Source: Streptomyces caelestis
Lineage (GTDB): Bacteria > Actinomycetota > Actinomycetes > Streptomycetales > Streptomycetaceae
DNA: 40,131 bases
Reading direction: 5' to 3'
Assembly (NCBI RefSeq): GCF_001279005.1
Contig: NZ_LGCN01000206.1
Span: 1 to 40,131, forward strand
This document shows, piece by piece, positions 9,341 to 16,715 of this stretch (positions within the stretch are counted from its first letter, which is position 1; the number at the start of each line of letters is the position of its first letter). The notes below the pieces were generated by a model, which saw only the letters and a list, made by a program, of their open reading frames with translations, made no database searches and was not told the origin of the DNA. The position numbers were made by a program, and so were the translations under genes.

Positions 9341-10312
9341 CTAGGCGGGCGAGACCGGGACGTCCCGGTACGGGTCCCGCGTACCGGCCGCCTCGGCGCG
9401 CGCGGTGGCGCCGGGTACGAGCCGGAGCGACGGCCGGTGGTGCGCGGTGACGGCGTACGCGTCACCGTGCCGCGGCGTGCCGTGGTCCGCGGCCGAGCGG
9501 CCGCCCGTCGCGCCGTCCGGCCGGCCGGCGGGGGCGCCGGGGGCGTGCGGTGCGGGGGCCTGGCCGGTTTCCACGGCGGGCACGGCGTCCCGCGCGGTCC
9601 GGCGCCCGTGGTCCGTGCGGGGCGGGCCGCCGGCACGGCTGGTCCGCGGGCCGTAGGCGACGGGGTCCGCGACCGGTCCCGCGGTCCCGGACGGTCCGTC
9701 CGGCCCCTTCGGCGCGTCCTGCCCGGGCGCGTCGGACGCCGGCGTCGGGGCCTCCGGGTGCGGGGCCGGCGTGCTCGGCCCGGGGAGCGTCCGCTCCGGC
9801 GCGTCGGGCAGGTGCGGGAGCTCCGGCAGCGGCGCGGGCCGTTCCGGAGCGGGGAGCGTGGGCGGGGCGGGCAGGGCCGGGAGCGCGGGCAAGGCCGGGA
9901 GCGCGGGCAGGTCCGGGAATCGCCCCTGCGTCGCCTCGTCCAGCCGGTCGGTCACCGCGCCGACCAGGTCCCCGACCGGCCGTACGACCCGCTCGTCCAC
10001 GGACCGGACCACGGTCCCGGTCAGCGGGCGGACCGGATCGGCCGCGTCCGGACGCGGCACGGTGAGGGCGTCGACGACCGACGCGAGGCCGTTCGGACCG
10101 GGCGCGGCGCCCGGTCCGGTCGGCGCCGAGGAGCCGATGACGGAGGAGGTCCCCTCGGCCGGCCCGCCGTCCGCCGCCCGTGCCTGTTCCCCGCACAGCA
10201 CGCCGAGCACGAACACCGCGCCCACCAGGAGCGCCAGCCGGACCGCACGCCGCCCCACCGCCGCGCGCATCGTGCGCGGCGCGGCACCGGGCGAGGCTGC
10301 TGACCGGATCAA
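9341..10312 (-). CDS. Secreted Pro-rich repeat protein, function unknown
   Basis: This 323-aa protein has an N-terminal signal peptide: basic RAAVGRRAVRLA, then a hydrophobic LLVGAVFVLGVLCG, and a likely cleavage after ARAA-D near residue 47. The mature part has a short helical segment (VRSVDERVVRPVGDLVGAVT) and a Leu-Pro-Ala repeat block (LPALPALPALPALPAPPTLP), then a long disordered Pro/Gly/Asp-rich tail. The repeat block reflects an 18-bp tandem DNA repeat around 9870-9912. The TTG at 10312 has GAGG upstream at modest distance; the ATG at codon 15 (10270) would give a more typical signal peptide, so the start is uncertain. I recognise it only as a streptomycete secreted protein placed next to sucC; its function is unknown. 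Base composition and low complexity lower confidence in the exact frame limits. Confidence 0.7.
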   Translation of the reverse strand: MIRSAASPGAAPRTMRAAVGRRAVRLALLVGAVFVLGVLCGEQARAADGGPAEGTSSVIGSSAPTGPGAAPGPNGLASVVDALTVPRPDAADPVRPLTGTVVRSVDERVVRPVGDLVGAVTDRLDEATQGRFPDLPALPALPALPALPAPPTLPAPERPAPLPELPHLPDAPERTLPGPSTPAPHPEAPTPASDAPGQDAPKGPDGPSGTAGPVADPVAYGPRTSRAGGPPRTDHGRRTARDAVPAVETGQAPAPHAPGAPAGRPDGATGGRSAADHGTPRHGDAYAVTAHHRPSLRLVPGATARAEAAGTRDPYRDVPVSPA

Positions 10313-10467
10313 GAGGGGCGGATCCTCACGGACGGCGGGACGGCTGGAGGGACTTCACGGGTCCTTCGTCGAACGGCGCCGATCCTCGCACGCGACTCCC
10401 GAGGGTGCGCAAGTCCTCCGTTACCGATGGGTACTCATGTCCGTTTTCACCGGCCCGGGTCCGCTCC

Positions 10468-11658
10468 TCACGCCGCGTCCGGTATCGGCAGCGGCCGTTT
10501 CTCGATCGCCGCCGCCATCACCTCCGGGAACAGATCGGGTGTGCAGGCGAACGCCGGCGCGCCCAGCGCGGCGAACGCCGCCGCGTGCTCCCTGTCGTAC
10601 GCGGGCGCTCCCTCGTCGGACAGCGCGAGCAGCGTCACGAACTGCACCCCCGACGCCCTCATGGCCGCCACCCGCTTGAGCATCTCGTCGCGTATCCCCC
10701 CTTCGTAGAGGTCGCTGATCAGCACGACCACCGTCTCCGCCGGCCGGGTGATCCGCGCCTGGCAGTACGCCAGCGCCCGGTTGATGTCCGTGCCGCCGCC
10801 GAGCCGGGTGCCGAAGAGCACGTCGACGGGGTCGTCGAGCCGGTCGGTGAGGTCGACGACCGCCGTGTCGAAGACGACGAACCGGGTGTCGATCGACCGC
10901 ATGGAGGCGAGCACCGCCCCGAACACCGACGCGTACACGACGGACGCCGCCATCGACCCGGACTGGTCGACGCAGAGGACGACCTCCTTCCTCACCGATC
11001 GCGAGGCACGCCCGTAGCCGATGAGCCGCTCGGGCACGACCGTCCGGTGCTCCGGGAGGTAGTGCTTGAGGTTGGCCGCGATCGTGCGGTTCCAGTCGAT
11101 GTCGTGGTGGCGCGGCCGGTTGACGCGGGCGCTGCGGTCGAGGGCGCCGGTGAGGGTGGCCCGGGCGCGGATGGCGAGCCGTTTCTCCAGGTCCTCGACG
11201 ACCCTGCGCACGACCGCCCGTGCCGTCTGCTTCGTCGTCTCCGGCATGGCCTTGTCGAGCGACAGCAGCGTGCCGACGAGGTGGACGTCGGCCTCGACGG
11301 CCTCCAGCACCTCCGGTTCCAGCAGGAGCGTGGCGAGGCCGAGCCGGTCGATGGCGTCGCGCTGCATGACCTGGACGACGGAGGAGGGGAAGTAGGCCCG
11401 GATGTCCCCGAGCCAGCGGGCCACCGAGGGCGCCGACGCGCCGAGCCCCGCCGAACGGTCGCGGTCCGCCCGCGGTCCGTCCCCCTCGCCGTAGAGCGCG
11501 GCGAGCGCCCCGTCCATCGCGGCGTCCCGCCCGGACAGCGCGCATCCGGTCCCGTCGGCCGTGTCCCCGCCGAGCACGAGCCGCCAGCGCCGCAGCCGCT
11601 CCCGCGCCGGATCCGTCTCCGTGCCCGGCATCTCCGCCTCCCCCTTCGGGTCCGTCAT
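10468..11658 (-). CDS. VWA domain protein of the MoxR/SWIM system (YehP-like)
   Basis: This 396-aa protein has a helical N-terminal half and a C-terminal von Willebrand factor A domain from about residue 224. The metal-ion-dependent adhesion site is intact: DQSGS at 231-235, Thr290 in GGGTDIN, and Asp316 in ISDLYEGG. VWA domains paired with MoxR ATPases usually present a substrate or metal-bound partner to the AAA+ ring. The ATG at 11656-11658 overlaps the TGA of the upstream DUF5682 gene within ATGA, so the two are translationally coupled. It is the last gene of the minus-strand moxR-DUF5682-VWA operon. Its domain partnership (MoxR, VWA, SWIM) resembles E. coli yehLMPQ, where YehP is the VWA protein. 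The family assignment is from motifs. Confidence 0.9.
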   Translation of the reverse strand: MTDPKGEAEMPGTETDPARERLRRWRLVLGGDTADGTGCALSGRDAAMDGALAALYGEGDGPRADRDRSAGLGASAPSVARWLGDIRAYFPSSVVQVMQRDAIDRLGLATLLLEPEVLEAVEADVHLVGTLLSLDKAMPETTKQTARAVVRRVVEDLEKRLAIRARATLTGALDRSARVNRPRHHDIDWNRTIAANLKHYLPEHRTVVPERLIGYGRASRSVRKEVVLCVDQSGSMAASVVYASVFGAVLASMRSIDTRFVVFDTAVVDLTDRLDDPVDVLFGTRLGGGTDINRALAYCQARITRPAETVVVLISDLYEGGIRDEMLKRVAAMRASGVQFVTLLALSDEGAPAYDREHAAAFAALGAPAFACTPDLFPEVMAAAIEKRPLPIPDAA

Positions 11659-13979
11659 CCCGTCACCTCCACCAGCCCGTCGCGTGCCGCCTCGTCCTCC
11701 TCGGCCGGCCCGAGCAACAGCCGCAGGACCGGCAGCACGGCGTCCGCGCGGGCGGTGTCGGGATCGGGGGCGAAGCCGGGGACGCCCAGGACCGCGGCCG
11801 CCGTGCCGCCGGGTGTCCCCGGTCCGCGCCGGACCAGTTCGCCGAGGGTGCGCCGCACCCCGGCCCCGTACGCCGAGAACGTCCGCCGCAGCAGCGGCAG
11901 TACGTCCGTGAACGCCTCCGCCGGTACGCCCGTCAGCCACGCGTCGACCAGCCCGAGCAGCCGCTCGTCGTGGACCAGGAGCAGTCCGCCGCCCGAGCCG
12001 CCGACGAAGCCCTCGATCCACGCGGCCGCGTCCGCCGGCGGTGTGCCCGGCGACAACGCGAGTCCCATGAGCCGCCCCGCCTCGTCCCGCGCCAGCGCCC
12101 CGTCGTCCAGCAGCAGCCGCACGGACCTCCCCCGTACGGCGCCGGGCACGGTGTCCCGTGCGGACAGGGTCCGCAGCACCGACTGCCAGCGGGCGCGCAG
12201 CTCCCCGTGACCCGGTGCGGGGTCGTCGCCGAGCAGACCCACCGCGCCGTGCACCGCGTCGACGTGGTCCCGCATCTCGTCGGCGGCGTCCGCGTCCAGG
12301 GCGGCGCAGGCCGGGGGCAGTCCGACGAAGACCCGCTCGGCGAGACCCGAGGCGACCTCGGCGAGCGCCGCTGTGTCGGTGCCGCGCACGTCGCCGTAGC
12401 GCAGCGAGCGGACCAGGGCGGGCAGGGCCCGGGCGAGACGGCCGACGTCCGTGTCGAGGGCCGCGCGGTCGGTGAGGATCCGCATCACCGTGGGCAGCGC
12501 CTCGGGCAGCGCGGCCAGCAGGCAGCGTTCGGCGAGCCCGGTGACCTCGGCGAGGCCCCGCGCGCCGACGGCGTCCGCCTCCGTCTTGGCGGTGGCGGCG
12601 GCGAGCACGGTCGTCCCCCAGACCCCGGCCTCGGCGACCCGCACGGACAGCTCGGGCTCCCAGCGCAGTCGCCAGGTCTCCCGGAAGGTCCCCGTGCCGC
12701 CGGGTGCGGCGTCGGGTTCTCCCCAGCCGATGCCGAGCAGCCGCAACCGGTGCAGCAGTCTGCCGCGCTCCGCGTCGGTCTCCTTGCGCAGGTCGAGCTC
12801 CAGCTCCCGCTCCCCGGCCTCGGGTCTCAGCCGCAGCCGGCGCTGGATCCGCGCGAGGTCCCGCTGCAACGGCACGGCGGGCGCGGTCGCCGGCACCTCC
12901 CCGAGCACGTCGCCGACGACCAGCCGGTCGCGCACCAGTGCCAGCGGCACGTCGGAGCCCTCGCACATCACCGCCCGTGCGGCGTCGGTCGTCTCGCCCA
13001 GGCCGGGCAGCGGTCGTCCGCGCAGCGCGGCGAGGGTCTCCGCCAGCCGTACGGCCTCGATGACGTGCGCGGAGGAGACGATCCGGTCCTCGGCCCGCAG
13101 CAGCCCGGCCATCTTGGTCAGCCACCGCTCGACCGGCCGGTCCGGGACGCCGAACAGGTGCTCGTACCAGCCCGGGGAGTCGATGCCCGCGCCGTAGCCG
13201 CTCGTCCGGGAGAGCCTGCGGTGGGTCCAGGGCACCCAGGTCATGTCCGTCCTCACCTTGGGCAGCCCCTTCAGCAGGGCGCGGTCGGCGGCGACGGTGG
13301 CCTTCCGCCGCAGCGCCGGCACATGCCAGGCCCCGCAGACCACGGCCACGCCGTCCTCGAACTCCCGCCGCGCCGCCCGGATCCGCAGCCGCATGTGCGC
13401 CTCGCGCACGAGGTCCCGCCGGTGTCCCCCGCTTCCGTCCTCCTCCCGCAGCGCGGTCATGGCCTCCTCGAGCGCGGTGAACGGCGCGACCGGGTCCCCC
13501 GCGCCCACGCCCCGGTGCTCGACGACGTCCTCCCACCACCGCTCGGCGTCGTCGTACCCGGCGGCTTCGGCGAGCACCCCCAGGGGATCGGCCCGCACGC
13601 CGTCGCCCGCGCCGGGCCCGGGGTCCTCGTCGCCCTCCCAGGCCAGTGTGTGCGCGGCGGGCAGGTCGATGAAACGGACCGGGACCTCGTGCTCCAGCGC
13701 CCAGCGGAGCGCGACCCATTCCGGGGAGAACCCGGCCAGCGGCCAGAAGGCCGAGCGGCCGGGCTCGTCCACCGCGTGGGCGAGCAGCGCGACCGGCGGC
13801 CGCATGTCCTCCTCGGCGGCGAGCGGGACCAGCGCGTCCGCCTCCGGCGGGCCCTCGATCAGCACGGCGGACGGCCGGGCCTCCTCCAGCACCGCCCGCA
13901 CGGACCGCGCGGACCCCGGCCCGTGGTGCCGCACGCCGAGCAGCAGCGGCCCCGCGGTGCCCGCCTTCCCGCCGCTCAT
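11655..13979 (-). CDS. DUF5682 family protein, TIKI/TraB-like fold suspected (YehM-like)
   Basis: This 774-aa protein has no transmembrane segment or signal peptide. The N-terminal 220 residues resemble the TIKI/TraB/ChaN superfamily: GVRHHGPGSAR at residues 15-25, a strand ending in IEGPPEAD (Glu42), an REAHMRLRIR helix near 192-201, and GAWHVPAL with His219. In that superfamily, paired G-x-x-H motifs and a Glu form a metal-dependent hydrolase or metal-binding site; I infer this here. The remaining 550 residues are mostly helical with no motif I know. It overlaps moxR upstream and the VWA gene downstream by ATGA, so the three proteins are probably made together. Alternative view: a scaffold without enzymatic activity. 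The position corresponds to YehM in the E. coli yeh group. Confidence 0.85.
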   Translation of the reverse strand: MSGGKAGTAGPLLLGVRHHGPGSARSVRAVLEEARPSAVLIEGPPEADALVPLAAEEDMRPPVALLAHAVDEPGRSAFWPLAGFSPEWVALRWALEHEVPVRFIDLPAAHTLAWEGDEDPGPGAGDGVRADPLGVLAEAAGYDDAERWWEDVVEHRGVGAGDPVAPFTALEEAMTALREEDGSGGHRRDLVREAHMRLRIRAARREFEDGVAVVCGAWHVPALRRKATVAADRALLKGLPKVRTDMTWVPWTHRRLSRTSGYGAGIDSPGWYEHLFGVPDRPVERWLTKMAGLLRAEDRIVSSAHVIEAVRLAETLAALRGRPLPGLGETTDAARAVMCEGSDVPLALVRDRLVVGDVLGEVPATAPAVPLQRDLARIQRRLRLRPEAGERELELDLRKETDAERGRLLHRLRLLGIGWGEPDAAPGGTGTFRETWRLRWEPELSVRVAEAGVWGTTVLAAATAKTEADAVGARGLAEVTGLAERCLLAALPEALPTVMRILTDRAALDTDVGRLARALPALVRSLRYGDVRGTDTAALAEVASGLAERVFVGLPPACAALDADAADEMRDHVDAVHGAVGLLGDDPAPGHGELRARWQSVLRTLSARDTVPGAVRGRSVRLLLDDGALARDEAGRLMGLALSPGTPPADAAAWIEGFVGGSGGGLLLVHDERLLGLVDAWLTGVPAEAFTDVLPLLRRTFSAYGAGVRRTLGELVRRGPGTPGGTAAAVLGVPGFAPDPDTARADAVLPVLRLLLGPAEEDEAARDGLVEVTG

Positions 13980-15127
13980 CCACCGACCTCCCGGCAGGCC
14001 CGGTAGAAGTCCTTCCAGCCGTCGCGCTCGCGGACCACGGTCTCCAGGTACTCCCGCCAGACGACGCGGTCCGCCGCCGGGTCGCGGACGACCGCGCCGA
14101 GGATGCCCGCGGCGACGTCCCCGGCCCGCAGCACGCCGTCGCCGAAGTGGGCGGTCAGCGCCAGCCCGCCCGTGACCACGGAGATCGCCTCGGCGGTCGA
14201 CAGCGTGCCGCTGGGCGACTTGAGCTTCGTCCTGCCGTCGGTGGTGACCCCGTCGCGCAGTTCGCGGAAGACGGTGACGACCCGGCGGATCTCGTCGATG
14301 CCGTCGGGCACGGCCGGCAGGTCGAGGGAGCGGCCGATCTGGTCGACCCGGCGCGAGACGATGTCGACCTCCGCCTCCGGGGTCTCCGGCAGCGGCAGCA
14401 CCACGGTGTTGAAGCGGCGGCGCAGGGCGCTGGACAGGTCGTTGACCCCGCGGTCGCGGTCGTTGGCCGTGGCGATCAGGTTGAAGCCGCGGACCGCCTG
14501 CACCTCCTGGCCCAGCTCCGGTATCGGCAGCGTCTTCTCCGACAGGAGGGTGATCAGCGTGTCCTGGACGTCGGCCGGGATGCGGGTCAGCTCCTCGACG
14601 CGGGCCGTCATGCCCTCCGCCATGGCCCGCATCACCGGGCTGGGCACGAGAGCGTCGCGGCTGGGGCCGTGGGCGAGCAGCCGGGCGTAGTTCCAGCCGT
14701 AGCGGATGGCTTCCTCCGGCGTGCCGGCCGTGCCCTGCACGAGGAGGGTGGAGTCGCCGCTGACCGCGGCGGCCAGGTGCTCGGAGACCCAGGTCTTCGC
14801 GGTGCCGGGCACACCGAGCAGGAGCAGGGCGCGGTCGGTGGCGAGGGTGGTCACCGCGACCTCGACGACGCGGCGCGGACCGATGTACTTCGGCGTGACG
14901 ACCGTGCCGTCCGGCAGCGTGCCGCCGAGCAGGTAGGTGGCGACGGCCCACGGCGACAGCCGCCAGCGGGCGGGGCGGGGGCGGTCGTCCTGCGCCGCCA
15001 GCGCGGCGAGTTCGGCGGCGAAGGCGTCCTCGGCGTGCGGTCGCAGGACCTGCGCGGGCTCCGCGTCCGCGGGCGCGGAGCCGCCCCGGCTCGGGTCGAC
15101 GGACCTCGGTTCAACAGAGACAGGCAT
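13976..15127 (-). CDS. MoxR-family AAA+ ATPase (YehL-like)
   Basis: This 383-aa protein has one AAA+ module. Walker A is GVPGTAKTW at residues 105-113. The Walker B strand reads ARVEELTRIPADVQDTL, so the usual Asp-Glu is Glu-Glu. Sensor 1 is NLIATANDRDRG, and the arginine-finger region is SSALRRRFNTVVLPLPE. A C-terminal helical lid follows. MoxR proteins act as chaperone-like remodelers with VWA partners, here encoded two genes downstream. I chose ATG 15125-15127 because GAGGGGGA lies 7 nt upstream; an in-frame start at 15193 would run through the promoter. It is transcribed from a PafBC-like promoter (15171-15193), divergent from the SWIM gene. Its substrate is unknown. Confidence 0.92.
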   Translation of the reverse strand: MPVSVEPRSVDPSRGGSAPADAEPAQVLRPHAEDAFAAELAALAAQDDRPRPARWRLSPWAVATYLLGGTLPDGTVVTPKYIGPRRVVEVAVTTLATDRALLLLGVPGTAKTWVSEHLAAAVSGDSTLLVQGTAGTPEEAIRYGWNYARLLAHGPSRDALVPSPVMRAMAEGMTARVEELTRIPADVQDTLITLLSEKTLPIPELGQEVQAVRGFNLIATANDRDRGVNDLSSALRRRFNTVVLPLPETPEAEVDIVSRRVDQIGRSLDLPAVPDGIDEIRRVVTVFRELRDGVTTDGRTKLKSPSGTLSTAEAISVVTGGLALTAHFGDGVLRAGDVAAGILGAVVRDPAADRVVWREYLETVVRERDGWKDFYRACREVGG

Positions 15128-15170
15128 GGTTGAGTCCCCCTCCAGCTCGGCCGGTCCGGATCTGCCACCA

Positions 15171-15193
15171 ACCGTGCACCACACCACTGACAA
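15171..15193 (-). promoter_or_regulatory. PafBC-type DNA-damage promoter (minus strand) for moxR operon
   Basis: Read on the minus strand: TTGTCAGTG (15193-15185), 8 nt, then CACGGT (15176-15171). The actinobacterial RecA-independent damage promoter consensus is TTGTCRGTG-N8-TAnnnT. The -35 block is perfect and the -10 keeps the A and the final T but not the first T. Predicted transcription starts near 15164, leaving a leader of about 37 nt with the GAGGGGGA ribosome-binding site. Confidence 0.65.
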
Positions 15194-15238
15194 TCGCTCT
15201 GACCTGCACGGACGCAGCCGTCGGGGCGATTGTCAGTG
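15185..15238. repeat. 13-bp perfect inverted repeat in the divergent moxR/SWIM promoter
   Basis: Arms CACTGACAATCGC (15185-15197) and GCGATTGTCAGTG (15226-15238) are exact reverse complements with centres 41 bp apart, about four helical turns. Each arm contains the TTGTCAGTG -35 block of one of the two divergent promoters plus four conserved extra bases (GCGA). Confidence 0.95.
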
Positions 15239-15252
15239 CTGGGATCTAGTTT
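15230..15252 (+). promoter_or_regulatory. PafBC-type DNA-damage promoter (plus strand) for SWIM gene
   Basis: TTGTCAGTG (15230-15238), exactly 8 nt, then TAGTTT (15247-15252): a complete match to TTGTCRGTG-N8-TAnnnT. The -10 ends 7 nt before the ATG at 15260, so transcription would start at or next to the start codon and the mRNA would be leaderless. This agrees with the lack of a ribosome-binding site. Confidence 0.8.
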
Positions 15253-15259
15253 CGACGGC

Positions 15260-16603
15260 ATGACTCAGCAGGGGGTGCGCTGGACCGCGGACCAGGTGCT
15301 GGCACTGGCGCCTGACTCCGCGTCGCGCACGGCGGGAAGCGAACTCGGCACGGCGGGCCCGTGGTCCGGGGCCGGCAGTTCGGGCGAGGGGACGGTGTGG
15401 GGTCTGTGCGCGGACGGTGGGAGCGCTCCGTACCGGACGGTCGTCGACGTCGCGGACGCCGCCGGGCCCGCGTGCCAGTGCAGTTGCCCGAGCCGTGGGT
15501 TCCCGTGCGAGCACGCGCTCGGTCTGCTGCTGCTCTGGGCGGGCGGGGACGGGGCGGTGCCGCGGGGGGAGGCGCCGGAGTGGGCCGAGCGGTGGATCGC
15601 GGGCCGGCGCACGCGCGCGGAACGGGAGCCGGCCGCGGGCTCCTCGGGTTCCGCCGGCCCGGAGGCGGCGCGGCGCAGGGCGGCACGCCGGGCCGAGCGG
15701 GTGACGGCGGGCGCGGTGGAGCTGGAGCGGCGCCTGGCGGATCTGCTCCGCGGCGGCCTGGCGGCGGCGGAGCAGCCGGGGTACGGGCTGTGGGAGGAGA
15801 CCGCGGCCCGCATGGTCGACGCCCAGGCGCCGGGGCTGGCCGCCCGGGTGCGGGAACTGGGGGCGTTCGCGGGCACCGGACCGGGCGGGCCGGTGCGGCT
15901 GCTGGAGGAGTGCGCGCTGCTCCACCTCCTCGGCCGGGGCTGGCTGCGCCGGGAGCGGCTGCCGGAGGGCCTGGCCGCGACGGTCCGTTCCCGTGTCGGA
16001 CTGCCCGTGTCGGCGGACGGCCCGGCGGTACGGGACCACTGGCTGGTCCTCGCCCGGTACGACACGGCGGACAGCCGTCTGACGACCCGCCGCGTCTGGC
16101 TGTACGGCACGGATTCGGGACGCACGGCGCTGCTCCTCTCCTACGGTGCGGCGGGCCGCGCCCCGGAGCTCGCGCTGCCGGTCGGGCTGGCCCTCGACGC
16201 GGAGCTGTCCGCGTACCCGGGCGCGGGGCAGCCGCGGATGGCCCTGGGCGAGCGGTTCGCGCCGCCCGCGCCGACGGACGCACGGCCGCCGGGAACGACG
16301 ACGGCCCGGGCGGCCGCCCGCTACGGCGAGGCGCTGCGCGACGACCCCTGGCTGGACGCGGTCCCGGTGACGCTGGACCGGGTGATACCGGCTCCGGACG
16401 GCGACGGCTGGCAGCTGGCCGACGCCGACGAGGACGCGGCCCTGCCGCTCACGCCGGCGGCGCGGTCCCGCCCCGGCCTGTGGCGTCTGGTCGCCCTGTC
16501 GGGCGGCGCCCCGGTCAAGGTCTTCGGCGAGTGCGGTCACCAGGGATTCACTCCCCTGGCGGCATGGCCGGAGGGGGCCGGTGAGGTGGTGCCGCTGTGC
16601 TGA
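15260..16603 (+). CDS. SWIM zinc-finger protein (YehQ-like)
   Basis: This 447-aa soluble protein begins MTQQGVRWTADQVLALAPD. It has a SWIM zinc finger of the C-x-C-x6-C-x-H form (C74, C76, C83, H85, in CQCSCPSRGFPCEHALGLLL). SWIM domains mediate DNA or protein contacts and often occur with MoxR/VWA genes. The rest is largely helical (ERRLADLLRGGLAAAEQPGY region) and then beta-rich in the last 180 residues (LVLARYDTADSRLTTRRVWL), with no catalytic motif I recognise. I chose ATG 15260 because the -10 TAGTTT lies just upstream and predicts a leaderless transcript; an in-frame GTG at 15230 would fall inside the -35 element. It is the first gene of the plus-strand arm, divergent from moxR, and corresponds in role to YehQ. 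Confidence 0.92.
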   Translation: MTQQGVRWTADQVLALAPDSASRTAGSELGTAGPWSGAGSSGEGTVWGLCADGGSAPYRTVVDVADAAGPACQCSCPSRGFPCEHALGLLLLWAGGDGAVPRGEAPEWAERWIAGRRTRAEREPAAGSSGSAGPEAARRRAARRAERVTAGAVELERRLADLLRGGLAAAEQPGYGLWEETAARMVDAQAPGLAARVRELGAFAGTGPGGPVRLLEECALLHLLGRGWLRRERLPEGLAATVRSRVGLPVSADGPAVRDHWLVLARYDTADSRLTTRRVWLYGTDSGRTALLLSYGAAGRAPELALPVGLALDAELSAYPGAGQPRMALGERFAPPAPTDARPPGTTTARAAARYGEALRDDPWLDAVPVTLDRVIPAPDGDGWQLADADEDAALPLTPAARSRPGLWRLVALSGGAPVKVFGECGHQGFTPLAAWPEGAGEVVPLC

Positions 16604-16715
16604 GCGGCGCGCTCACCCCCGTTCCCGCCCACCCCAGGAATCTTTCGGACATCACTGGACACTCGGTGCGCATGGGTGCGCGACCGCGCCGGGACGCCCG
16701 TCGGGAAGGAAGCTC

